From contig CAYRWY010000003.1 of NCBI GenBank assembly GCA_964427955.1, forward strand, positions 1 through 51,067: a DNA stretch of 51,067 nt, in the 5' to 3' direction. The notes beneath the pieces were generated by a model, which saw nothing but the letters and a program-made list of their open reading frames with translations, was not told where the DNA came from and made no database searches. This document shows positions 8,760 through 16,615 of this stretch, in pieces (the first letter of the stretch is position 1; every line of letters begins with the position of its first letter). The translations under genes and the position numbers were made by a program. Origin of the DNA: JACRBK01 sp964427955 (GTDB lineage Bacteria; Chloroflexota; Anaerolineae; Aggregatilineales; Aggregatilineaceae).

Positions 8760-8768
8760 TTCTAGAAT
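8740..8768 (+). promoter_or_regulatory. Sigma70 promoter of the dnaJ-htrA-hspR operon
   Basis: TTGACT (8740-8745), a 17-base spacer, then TAGAAT (8763-8768). Both hexamers match five of six consensus positions or nearly so. The predicted transcript starts near 8775, about 50 bases before the dnaJ start codon. Confidence 0.75.
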
Positions 8769-8824
8769 AGAACGTAGTGTTTCTTCATGGGGTCTTAATG
8801 TTATCGGGTGGAGGGAAGGTAACC

Positions 8825-9754
8825 ATGGAATATCCTGATTACTACAAGGTTCTCGGCGTAGAGCGCGATGCCACCAAGAACGACATCCGCAAGGCTTTTC
8901 GCCGTCTGGCGCGCAAGTATCACCCTGACGTGAATCCAGGAGACCAGGAAGCTGAAGAAAAATTCAAGCAGATCAACGAAGCGTACGAGGCGCTGTCGGA
9001 CGATGACAAGCGCCGCAAGTATGACCAACTCGGCCAGAGCTACCAGCAGTGGCAGCGCATGGGTGGCCAGCCGGGTGGCTTCGACTGGTCCGGCTGGACG
9101 AACGGTCAGCCGGGCGGCTTCCGGGTGGAATTTACCGACACCGACCTGAGAGGCGATCCGTTCTCGGACTTCTTCCGGTCGATCTTCGGCGGCGGGAACA
9201 ACGCCTCCCAGTACGGCCACCGGCGCGCTTCGCGGCAGGCGATCCGCGGTCAGGACCTGGAAGTGACCGCCCAGATCACGCTGGAAGATGCCTATCATGG
9301 CACGTCGCGGCAGATTCAGGTCGGCACGCGCCAACTGAATGTGAAAATTCCGGCAGGGGCGCGCGAGGGTACCCGCGTGCGCTTGCGCGGTCAGGGCGAG
9401 CCAGGGTATGCGGGCGGCGAGCCAGGTGACCTGGACGTCATCGTCAATATCCTGGAGCATCCCCTGTTCCATCGGGATGGCGACGATCTGAACCTGGACC
9501 TGAAGGTGCCACTCTATACCGCCGTGCTGGGCGGTACGATCCAGGTGCCGACCCTGGACGCGCCGGTGACGCTCCGCATCCAGCCGGGCACGCAGTCCGG
9601 CCAGAGTATTCGCCTGCGCGGCAAAGGACTGCCCCGAATGCGCGAAGAAGACATCTACGGAGACCTGTATGCACGTATACTGATTCAGGTGCCGACCGAT
9701 CTTTCCAAAGAAGAACTGGCGCTGTTCGAAAAGCTCCGCGATCTGCGCCGTTAG
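8825..9754 (+). CDS. DnaJ-class co-chaperone, CbpA type
   Basis: A 309-residue J-domain protein. Residues 1-70 are the J domain (DYYKVLGVERDATKNDIRKAF, HPD motif in KYHPDVNPG). A Gly-rich segment (WQRMGGQPGGFDWSG) follows, then two beta-sandwich client-binding domains (GQDLEVTAQITLEDAYHGT; VKIPAGAREGTRVRLRGQGEPG; DLNLDLKVPLYTAVLGGTI). The Cys-rich zinc domain of classic DnaJ is absent, hence CbpA type. It stimulates DnaK ATPase. ATG at 8825 is chosen over an upstream in-frame ATG (8777) because GGAGGG stands 9 bases before it and 8777 lies at the predicted transcription start. First gene of a HspR-controlled operon; no DnaK is in the window. Confidence 0.93.
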   Translation: MEYPDYYKVLGVERDATKNDIRKAFRRLARKYHPDVNPGDQEAEEKFKQINEAYEALSDDDKRRKYDQLGQSYQQWQRMGGQPGGFDWSGWTNGQPGGFRVEFTDTDLRGDPFSDFFRSIFGGGNNASQYGHRRASRQAIRGQDLEVTAQITLEDAYHGTSRQIQVGTRQLNVKIPAGAREGTRVRLRGQGEPGYAGGEPGDLDVIVNILEHPLFHRDGDDLNLDLKVPLYTAVLGGTIQVPTLDAPVTLRIQPGTQSGQSIRLRGKGLPRMREEDIYGDLYARILIQVPTDLSKEELALFEKLRDLRR

Positions 9755-9815
9755 CGATCCGGAAAGCTCCCTTTCGTTATCGTACGGTAGTAGCTAGCGT
9801 AGAAGGGTGTCCGAG

Positions 9816-11165
9816 ATGGACTGGAACGACGAGTACGACCTCATAGACGACGACTCCGAAGCTCGCCGCGGAGGAGGACGCTTTTCCGGGTATTTGATTG
9901 GCGCCGCCGTCGGTGCGGTGACCCTGGTGCTGGTCACCGCACTGGTCCTGACGACCGTCAACTACTTCTTCACGCCGCAGGACCAGAATCCGCACACGAC
10001 TACACGCCGCCCGGCTTCGCCCTCCGCTGCCGATCTGAAGAACGCCAACTATCGTCCCAGCCAGTGGAATGCGCCGGATCAGGCCCTCGATCCGACGCCG
10101 ACGCCGGTCGGGACGGACATCGTCGCCGAAGCGGACGCGGAATATCAACTGCTGACGAATATTTACTACCGCGTGAATCCGTCCGTGGTCAATATCGAGA
10201 TCTCCTCCGGAGTCCATGCCCAGACGACGGACAGCGGCTCCGACATCATCGACAGCAGCGGCTCCGGCTTCATCCTCGACATGGACGGCCATATCGTCAC
10301 CAACTCGCACGTCGTGCGCGATGCCCAGGAAATCCTGGTGACGTTCGCCGACGGCTACGTGACGAGTGCGGAACTGATGGGCAACGACGATTACAGCGAT
10401 CTGGCCGTGATCAAGGTCGATTCGACCTCGGCCCCGCTGGTGCCCGCCGAACTGGGCGACAGCAATACCCTCCAGGTGGGGCAGCGCGTCATCGCCATCG
10501 GCAATCCCTTCGGCCTGGACGGCAGCATGACCGTCGGGATCGTCAGCGCGCTGGGGCGCTCCCTGCCCTCGGCGCAACTGCTCGATCCCTCCTACAGTAG
10601 GTACAGCAACCCCTCGATCATCCAGGTGGACGCGGCAGTCAATCCCGGCAACTCCGGCGGACCGCTGCTGAACTCCTACGGGCAGGTGATCGGGATCAAC
10701 ACGGCCATCCGCACCGAAAATGGCGGGTTCCAGGGTATCGCGTTTGCCGTGCCGGTCAACACGGTGAAACGGATCGTGCCCCAGTTGATCGCCACCGGTC
10801 ACGCCCAATATTCCTGGCTGGGGATTTCCAGCCCGGAGACCGACGGGGGCTACAGCGTGGCCGCCCTGGCGGATGAAATGCACTTTCCGGTCCGTAGCGG
10901 TATCCTGGTCAGCCTGGTGACGGCAGGCTCACCGGCGGAACGCGCGGGCTTGCAGCCCGGCACGGAGGTCAAAACCGTGCGCGGCATCGATATTCCCGTG
11001 GACGCGGACATCATCGTGGCGATCAACGGCATGGTCCTGCGCGATATTGACGACCTGGTGGCCTACCTGGTGGAGAATACCTCGCCCGGCGATACCGTGG
11101 TGCTGACCATCGTGCGCGGCGGGCAGACGCTTGACCTGGACGTCACGCTGGACGTGAGACCGTGA
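9816..11165 (+). CDS. HtrA/DegP-like membrane-anchored serine protease with PDZ domain
   Basis: A 449-residue trypsin-like protease. An acidic N-terminus precedes one membrane anchor (GYLIGAAVGAVTLVLVTALV, about residues 25-45), so the catalytic domain is outside the cytoplasm. The triad is visible: His in TNSHVVRD, Asp in YSDLAVIKV, Ser in VNPGNSGGPL. One PDZ domain follows (about 345-445: GILVSLVTAGSPAERAGL, ADIIVAINGMVL). It degrades or refolds damaged envelope proteins. ATG 9816 is preferred to GTG 9807 because AGAAGGG then has 8-base spacing. It follows dnaJ by 61 bases with no terminator; hspR starts 17 bases after it. Heat-shock control is implied. Confidence 0.93.
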   Translation: MDWNDEYDLIDDDSEARRGGGRFSGYLIGAAVGAVTLVLVTALVLTTVNYFFTPQDQNPHTTTRRPASPSAADLKNANYRPSQWNAPDQALDPTPTPVGTDIVAEADAEYQLLTNIYYRVNPSVVNIEISSGVHAQTTDSGSDIIDSSGSGFILDMDGHIVTNSHVVRDAQEILVTFADGYVTSAELMGNDDYSDLAVIKVDSTSAPLVPAELGDSNTLQVGQRVIAIGNPFGLDGSMTVGIVSALGRSLPSAQLLDPSYSRYSNPSIIQVDAAVNPGNSGGPLLNSYGQVIGINTAIRTENGGFQGIAFAVPVNTVKRIVPQLIATGHAQYSWLGISSPETDGGYSVAALADEMHFPVRSGILVSLVTAGSPAERAGLQPGTEVKTVRGIDIPVDADIIVAINGMVLRDIDDLVAYLVENTSPGDTVVLTIVRGGQTLDLDVTLDVRP

Positions 11166-11182
11166 ACTGGGGAGAGGGGAAC

Positions 11183-11527
11183 ATGAGCATTGTTCGAGAC
11201 GAGCCGTGCTATACCATTGGCGTAGTCGCCCGGCTGGTGGCCCTGCACCCACAAACCCTGCGCGCTTACGAGCAGCTCGGGTTGGTCGTGCCGCAGCGGA
11301 GCGAAGGCAACATGCGGTTGTATTCCCAGTCCGAAGTGGAACGGCTGCGCAAGATCAACCGGCTGACCCAGGAATTGGGCGTCAACCTGGCCGGAGTCGA
11401 GGTGATCCTGCACATGTCTGACCAGATCGAAGCCCTTCAGTTTCAGATCACTCGGCTCCAACAGGAGTTGGACCAAGTTTTGCCGGAAGCTGCCCGTTCG
11501 GGAGACAATCACTTTTCGCGGGTCTAA
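11183..11527 (+). CDS. hspR: HspR-like MerR-family heat-shock repressor
   Basis: A 114-residue regulator. The MerR-type winged helix spans about residues 8-75 (YTIGVVARLVALHPQTLRAYEQLGL is the recognition region, then RLYSQSEVERLRKI and LGVNLAGVEVIL). A C-terminal coiled coil (DQIEALQFQITRLQQELDQ) mediates dimerisation. The substitution pattern and the short length match HspR rather than metal-sensing MerR proteins. ATG 11183 has a strong upstream GGAGAGGGG; an in-frame GTG at 11162 overlaps htrA and is less likely. HspR represses its own operon through HAIR sites, and one is present at 8739-8759. In actinobacteria HspR uses DnaK as co-repressor. Confidence 0.88.
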   Translation: MSIVRDEPCYTIGVVARLVALHPQTLRAYEQLGLVVPQRSEGNMRLYSQSEVERLRKINRLTQELGVNLAGVEVILHMSDQIEALQFQITRLQQELDQVLPEAARSGDNHFSRV

Positions 11528-11550
11528 CTTCTGTACCAGGAGCCATACAC

Positions 11551-12390
11551 ATGCCACCACAGTCTGTCTTGCCGCGTCTGAGCATCAATACCGATCTGGC
11601 GCGCAGCATTTTGGTACGCTTTCTGCGCGACGCGGTGTACAAGGTCGGCTATCAGCGGGCGATTGTCAACCTGAGCGGCGGGATCGACTCGGCTCTCTCC
11701 GCGTATCTCGCCGCCGAGGCCGTCGGTCCGGAGAATGTGCTGGCGCTGCGGCTGCCCTACAAAACCTCCTCGCCCGACAGCCTGGAAGATGCCCAGGCCG
11801 TGATCGAGGCGCTGGGGATTCACAGCCAGACCATCGACATCACGCCGATGGTCGATCCGCTGTTGGGCCAGTTCGAGGACATGACCTCACTGCGCAAGGG
11901 CAATATCATGGCGCGGATGCGGATGATCGTGCTGTACGATCAATCCGCCGCGTTCAATGCGCTGCCGATTGGCACCAGCAACAAGACCGAGACCCTGCTG
12001 GGCTATACCACGATCTTCGGGGACAACGCCGCCGGGGTGCAGCCCATCGCCGACCTGTACAAAACCCAGGTGCGCCAGCTTTCCAGGGCGTTGAATATGC
12101 CGACGCACGTGATCGACAAGCCGCCCTCGGCGGACCTGTGGATTGGCCAGACCGACGAAGACGAGCTGGGCTACACCTACGAACTGGCCGATCAACTGCT
12201 GTACCTGCTGGTGGACGCGCGCTATACCGTCGATGAGGTAGTAGCGGAGGGTTTCGAGCGGCAGTTCGTCGAGCGCATCTGGCGGCGCGTGCGCCTGAAC
12301 CACTACAAGCGCACCATGCCCAATATCGCCAAACTGGGCACCCGCAGTGTCGGACACGACTTTCTGTACCTGCGCGACTGGAGCGGGTAG
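11551..12390 (+). CDS. nadE: NH3-dependent NAD+ synthetase
   Basis: A 279-residue N-type ATP pyrophosphatase that amidates nicotinic acid adenine dinucleotide to NAD+. The PP-loop SGGIDSAL is at residues 42-49. Other family motifs are LRLPYKTSSPDSLEDA, the nucleotide/metal region GTSNKTETLLGYTTIFGDNAAGVQPIADLYKTQ (in parts), and KPPSADLWIGQTDEDELG. There is no N-terminal glutaminase (CN-hydrolase) domain, so ammonia is the expected donor. An AGGAG lies 12 bases upstream of the ATG. It follows hspR by 23 bases and may be read from the same transcript, although it has no obvious heat-shock role. Confidence 0.95.
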   Translation: MPPQSVLPRLSINTDLARSILVRFLRDAVYKVGYQRAIVNLSGGIDSALSAYLAAEAVGPENVLALRLPYKTSSPDSLEDAQAVIEALGIHSQTIDITPMVDPLLGQFEDMTSLRKGNIMARMRMIVLYDQSAAFNALPIGTSNKTETLLGYTTIFGDNAAGVQPIADLYKTQVRQLSRALNMPTHVIDKPPSADLWIGQTDEDELGYTYELADQLLYLLVDARYTVDEVVAEGFERQFVERIWRRVRLNHYKRTMPNIAKLGTRSVGHDFLYLRDWSG

Positions 12391-12403
12391 CCCCTCACCG
12401 TCG

Positions 12404-13618
12404 TCAGAACAGCCAGCCGTCTTCGGGTGAATTCCGGAAATCGGGCGGCTGGCGTCTTTCCTGCCGGGCCGGGTTGCGGAGGGGCCCGCGCTGCGCCTGA
12501 TCATGGATCTCGTCGGCGATCTTCCATACCGCGTCGGGCGATCCCAGACGGCGCGCATTTTCAGAACGACAGGCCAACTCCCCCGGATCGCTGGACAGCC
12601 AGGCGGCCACCGTTTCCGCCACCCGGTGCGGTCCCGGCGCATAGGCTCCGGCATGGTTGGCGACGACGTGGGTAATATTGCCCTCTTCCTGACCGGGGAT
12701 GGCGTCGCTGAGCACCATCGGCAGCCCAGCGGCACAGGCTTCGCTGATGGTCGCCGGCCCCGCTTTCGTCACCAACAGGTCGGACGCGGCCATCAATTCG
12801 GGCATATTCCCCACGAAGGGATAAATCAGGGTCGGCTGGTTCCAGTGTACAGCTTCCAACCGGCGGAGCAAGCGGTGATTGCGCCCGGCGACGATCACCA
12901 ACTGCATGTCCAGGCGGCGGCGGTTAAGCCCGTCCGCGATGGGATAGACCGGTCCCATGCCTTCACCGCCCCCGATCAGCAGCACCGTGGGCAGTGAACG
13001 ATGCCAGGCCAGTTTACCGCGGGCCTCGGTCTTTTCGCGCAGCCCGTCCATGAACTGGGGATGGATTGGCATTCCGGTCAGGCGCAACTGCTCCGGGCGG
13101 AGGCCGAATTCCAACCCGCGGTCATACGCCGCCCGCGTGGGCACCAGACAGCGATCCACGGCTTTTTCATACCAGAAGGCATGGGTGGTTACGAGGTCGG
13201 TCACGACGGTGACAAAGGGCGTGCGATATGGCGCGAACTCGCGTACCGCGCGCATGACCGGGCGCGAAAACAAGGCGTGCACGCTGACGTAGACGTCGCC
13301 CGGATGCTCGTCGATCAGGCGGCGCATCCCGCCGCGCCACAGCCTGTAGATCGCCGCCATGACGGCCCGGTCCAGGGGGGGAGTGTTGGCCAGCTTGTAG
13401 CCCCATTCCCAGGTGGGCTTGGCCCACGTGACCCAGCGCGGATAGATCTCCGGAAGATAGCTGAACGGAAACGGGGTATAGCGCCGGTAGACATCGACCA
13501 ACTCGAAGTCATACGCCCGCGGATAACGCCGCTCCAGCGCCGCGCGAAGCGCATCGGCTACGGAACGGTGTCCGGCGCCCGTATCGGACATGAGAAAAAC
13601 CACACGCCTGGCTTTCAT
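12404..13618 (-). CDS. MGDG-synthase-type glycosyltransferase (diacylglycerol glycosyltransferase family)
   Basis: A 404-residue GT-B enzyme. The N-terminal domain begins VVFLMSDTGAGHRSVADAL, the hallmark of monogalactosyldiacylglycerol synthase and bacterial processive diacylglycerol glucosyltransferases; VTDLVTTHAFWY is a further family motif. The C-terminal donor domain has LLIGGGEGMGPVYPIADGL and LLVTKAGPATISEACAAGLP, ending in the UDP-sugar-binding region SDAIPGQEEGN. It likely adds a sugar from UDP-hexose to a membrane lipid at the inner leaflet. The substrate is not decided by sequence. ATG at 13618; DUF951 lies 14 bases upstream in the same direction. Confidence 0.85.
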   Translation of the reverse strand: MKARRVVFLMSDTGAGHRSVADALRAALERRYPRAYDFELVDVYRRYTPFPFSYLPEIYPRWVTWAKPTWEWGYKLANTPPLDRAVMAAIYRLWRGGMRRLIDEHPGDVYVSVHALFSRPVMRAVREFAPYRTPFVTVVTDLVTTHAFWYEKAVDRCLVPTRAAYDRGLEFGLRPEQLRLTGMPIHPQFMDGLREKTEARGKLAWHRSLPTVLLIGGGEGMGPVYPIADGLNRRRLDMQLVIVAGRNHRLLRRLEAVHWNQPTLIYPFVGNMPELMAASDLLVTKAGPATISEACAAGLPMVLSDAIPGQEEGNITHVVANHAGAYAPGPHRVAETVAAWLSSDPGELACRSENARRLGSPDAVWKIADEIHDQAQRGPLRNPARQERRQPPDFRNSPEDGWLF

Positions 13619-13632
13619 AGCCCTGCCCCACC

Positions 13633-13830
13633 TCAGACTTGGGGATCGGTGGGTTCACGCAGCACGTGCTTGACGCCACGCTCGAACTTGCGGCGGGGCA
13701 GCATGACGCGATGGTCACAGCCCAGGCAGCACAAACCGACATCCGCGCCAACGCGATACACGCGCCAGCGATCACTCCCACAGGGGTGCGCTTTGCGCAT
13801 TTGCACCACATCTCCAACACGAATATCCAA
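13633..13830 (-). CDS. DUF951 family small protein
   Basis: A 65-residue protein (70 if the ATG at 13845 is used). It carries the DUF951 pattern: DIRVGDVVQMRKAHPCGSDRW, then VGADVGLCCLGCDHRVMLPR. Two Cys pairs suggest a metal-binding SH3-like fold. TTG 13830 is preferred because GGGAGGA stands 7 bases before it; the upstream ATG would place that ribosome-binding site inside the gene. Function is unknown, though the family is often found near single-stranded-DNA-binding and GTPase genes. It leads into the glycosyltransferase. Confidence 0.85.
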   Translation of the reverse strand: MDIRVGDVVQMRKAHPCGSDRWRVYRVGADVGLCCLGCDHRVMLPRRKFERGVKHVLREPTDPQV

Positions 13831-13972
13831 CGGCGTTCCTCCCATGTCGGGCTAAGAGTAGGCGTTCAGCCCGGCGCTGTCAAGATAGAGTATAGTCAAG
13901 ACGAGCACCAATTCCCCGGTTCCGTCAGGCAAACACCGCGCAACCGCAAGATCGCTCTACACAACATCCCAG

Positions 13973-13984
13973 TTTTGATCAAAA
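13973..13984. promoter_or_regulatory. 12-bp AT-rich palindrome upstream of typA
   Basis: TTTTGATCAAAA is a perfect palindrome in the 200-base divergent region between the DUF951 gene and typA. It resembles an FNR/CRP-like half-site arrangement without a spacer. The bound regulator is unknown. Confidence 0.3.
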
Positions 13985-14048
13985 ATGGTTTACCAGACCA
14001 TCCACATGCTAGAACTATGATCAACAGCAAGTTACGCAAGGAAACAAT

Positions 14049-15902
14049 GTGACCCAAATACGATCGGATATCCGCAATATCGCCATCATTGCCCATGTAG
14101 ACCACGGCAAGACGACGCTGGTTGACGGGATGCTCAAACAAGCCAAAGTATTTCGTGACGCCAGCACCGCCGGCGAGCGCATTCTGGATTCGAACGCGCT
14201 CGAACGAGAACGCGGTATCACGATTCTCGCCAAGAACACCGCCATCACCTGGAACGGCGTCAAGATCAACATCGTGGATACCCCCGGCCACGCTGATTTT
14301 GGCGGCGAGGTCGAGCGCGTGCTCAACATGGTGGACGGCGCGCTGCTGTTGGTGGATGCCGTCGATGGCCCCATGCCGCAGACGCGCTTCGTGCTGCGCA
14401 AAGCCCTGGCGCTGGGCCTGCGCGTGATCGTCGTCATCAACAAGGTGGATCGCCCCTTCTCGCGCGCCAGCGAGGTCCTGAACGAGACCTTCGACCTGTT
14501 CATCGAACTGGGCGCCAGCGACGAGCAGGCCGATTTCCCGGTCGTCTACACCGTCGGGCTGGAAGGTTACGCCGGATACACGCCGGACAAGCTCGAAAAT
14601 CACCTGACGCCGCTGTTCGAGACCATTCTCAGCCAAGTCCCTGGCCCCACCATCGACCCGGATGCTCCCATGACACTCCAGATCACGACTCTGGAATACG
14701 ACAACTATAAGGGGCAGATTGGCGTCGGGCGGCTGCTGTCGGGCACCATGCGCAAGGGGATGGACGTGGTCTGTCTGAGTCCGGATGGTGACCGCACACC
14801 GGGCAAGATCGTCTACCTGTTCACCTACCACAACCTGACCAAAGCCGAAGTCAACGAGGTCAGCGCCGGGGATATTGTCGCGTTTGCGGGCATGGAAGGG
14901 CTGCGGATCAGCGACACCATTGCCGATCCGGTAATCGAAAAACCCCTGTCGGCCATCAACATCGAGGAACCCACCGTGCGGATGACGTTCGGCGTCAACA
15001 CGTCGCCCTTTGCCGGGCGTGATGGGAAGACCGGCTGGGGCACCTCCCGCCGCATCCGCCAGCGTTTGATCGATGAAACCCGCAGCAACCTGGCGCTGCG
15101 CGTGCAGGACAGCAACCAGGCCGACCGGTTCATCGTCAGCGGTCGCGGGGAACTGCACCTCGCCATCTTGATCGAAACCATGCGCCGCGAAGGCTACGAG
15201 TTCGACGTGAGCAAGCCCGAGGTGATCTATCACCAGGACCCCAACACGGGCGAAACGCTCGAACCCTTCGAAGAAGTTCTGATCGAGGTCGTTGACGACA
15301 TGGTCGGGACGGTGGTCGAACTGCTGGGCGCGCGGCGCGGCCTGATGCAGGACATGCGCAGCCAAAACGGCACGACCTACCTCAAATACATCGTGCCCAC
15401 GCGCGGCCTGCTCGGCTTTCGGGCGCACTTCCTGCGCGCGACCAGCGGCAACGGCCACATGAATTCCCTCTTCGACAGTTACAAGCCGATGGTGGGACCG
15501 ATTCCGGGCCGCCAGTTCGGCAGCCTGGTTGCGTGGGAAGCGGGCGAGGCGACGAATTATGCCATGACGCATTCACAGGCGCGCGGCACCTACTTCATCG
15601 AGCCGGGCGCGGAAGTCTACGAAGGCATGGTGATCGGCGAGCACATCCGCTCGGAAGACCTGGCGATCAACGTCACGAAGACCAAACACCTGTCGGCCAT
15701 CCATACCCGGTACTTCGGCGACGCCCTGCGCCTGACCACGCCCCGCATCATGAGCCTGGACGACGCCATCGAATTCCTGGCCGAGGATGAACTGCTGGAA
15801 GTCACCCCGCAACGCCTGCGCATTCGCAAGCGCATCTTGAACAACGAAGATCGCCAGAAAGACCAGAAGCGCCGCGAACACCAGTTGGAAGGCGAAAGCT
15901 GA
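14049..15902 (+). CDS. typA: Ribosome-associated translational GTPase TypA/BipA
   Basis: A 617-residue GTPase. G motifs: AHVDHGKTTLVDGML (P loop, about residues 14-22), RGITILAKNTAI (switch I), DTPGHADFGGEVERVL (switch II), NKVDRP (G4). Domain II (TLEYDNYKGQIGVGRLLSGTM) and EF-G-like domains III and V follow, and the TypA-specific C-terminal domain ends the protein (LRIRKRIL). Full length for the family (about 610). It binds ribosomes under stress and helps 50S assembly. The start is GTG with AAGGA 6 bases upstream; an ATG two bases earlier reads straight into TGA and cannot be used. The rhomboid-like gene follows 9 bases later. Confidence 0.95.
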   Translation: MTQIRSDIRNIAIIAHVDHGKTTLVDGMLKQAKVFRDASTAGERILDSNALERERGITILAKNTAITWNGVKINIVDTPGHADFGGEVERVLNMVDGALLLVDAVDGPMPQTRFVLRKALALGLRVIVVINKVDRPFSRASEVLNETFDLFIELGASDEQADFPVVYTVGLEGYAGYTPDKLENHLTPLFETILSQVPGPTIDPDAPMTLQITTLEYDNYKGQIGVGRLLSGTMRKGMDVVCLSPDGDRTPGKIVYLFTYHNLTKAEVNEVSAGDIVAFAGMEGLRISDTIADPVIEKPLSAINIEEPTVRMTFGVNTSPFAGRDGKTGWGTSRRIRQRLIDETRSNLALRVQDSNQADRFIVSGRGELHLAILIETMRREGYEFDVSKPEVIYHQDPNTGETLEPFEEVLIEVVDDMVGTVVELLGARRGLMQDMRSQNGTTYLKYIVPTRGLLGFRAHFLRATSGNGHMNSLFDSYKPMVGPIPGRQFGSLVAWEAGEATNYAMTHSQARGTYFIEPGAEVYEGMVIGEHIRSEDLAINVTKTKHLSAIHTRYFGDALRLTTPRIMSLDDAIEFLAEDELLEVTPQRLRIRKRILNNEDRQKDQKRREHQLEGES

Positions 15903-15911
15903 TCGAAGCGT

Positions 15912-16562
15912 ATGACACGCGCTTCTCTGAAGGCGGCGCTGAGCCGCCTTCGATTTACGATCACCCTGGAAGTCCTCCTCGTGGTGGTCGCCCTGCTGAC
16001 CAACCCCTCCTTCGGGAAAACCTCCGCCCAATGGATCGAGCGCCTGGGCTATGCGCCGCGTGACCTGTTCCACCTGGGTTGGCACCGGCTGATCACCTCC
16101 ACGCTGGTGATCACCAACACCCAAAGCTATATCCAGGCGTTCCTGACCATCGGGCTGGCCGGGGGCATCACCGAATGGGTGCTGGGATCGCGCCGGGCGG
16201 CGCTGGTCTTCTGGGGCGCGGACCTCGCCGCTACCGTCGGGGAATCGCTCTTTTTCGCCCTCCCCCTGTTTCTGGTCGGATCGGACTTAGGCCAGCAGGC
16301 GTTCACCCTGCGCAACGTCGGCGCCTCGGCAGGCTACTTTGGGCTGACCGCGCTTCTGTGCACGCTGCTGCCGCGCCCCTGGCGGTGGCTGGCCGCCGGG
16401 TCGGTGTTCGGATTCCTGCTCTCCGGTTTCGTCGTCCCCACGCTGGTCAACACCCACACCCCTGACCGGTGGCTGGACAGCATCGCCCACGTCGTCGCTT
16501 TCACGGTCGGATACGTCGCGCCGCGGTGGAATCTCCGTGCAACTCTGCAAAAAAGGGTATGA
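15912..16562 (+). CDS. Rhomboid-like membrane protein
   Basis: A 216-residue protein with about six membrane helices. Rhomboid-like landmarks are present: a Trp/His-rich loop LFHLGWHRLITSTLVI after helix 1, TLRNVGASAGYFGLTALL where rhomboids have GxSG on helix 4, and IAHVVAFTVGYVAPRW where the catalytic His of helix 6 (HxxGxxxG) is expected. The Ser and His are both there, but the residue after Ser is Ala rather than Gly, so activity is uncertain. It may be an active rhomboid, an inactive one, or a related fold. It follows typA closely, and a 9-bp hairpin covers codons 6-14. Confidence 0.55.
   Translation: MTRASLKAALSRLRFTITLEVLLVVVALLTNPSFGKTSAQWIERLGYAPRDLFHLGWHRLITSTLVITNTQSYIQAFLTIGLAGGITEWVLGSRRAALVFWGADLAATVGESLFFALPLFLVGSDLGQQAFTLRNVGASAGYFGLTALLCTLLPRPWRWLAAGSVFGFLLSGFVVPTLVNTHTPDRWLDSIAHVVAFTVGYVAPRWNLRATLQKRV
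15929..15951 (+). other. RNA hairpin at the start of the rhomboid-like gene
   Basis: GAAGGCGGC-GCTGA-GCCGCCTTC forms a perfect 9-bp stem with a 5-base loop, 17 bases into the coding region. There is no T-run, so it is not a typical terminator; it could slow translation or protect the typA 3' end. Confidence 0.4.
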
Positions 16563-16615
16563 TAGTGGTGAAAATGCTGTGATTGGGCAGTGCAATTTGA
16601 AGGAGACAAACCATC

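Noticed and set aside
13896..15572. 558-codon minus-strand frame
   Set aside because: Antisense to typA; no motif, and composition typical of a shadow frame.
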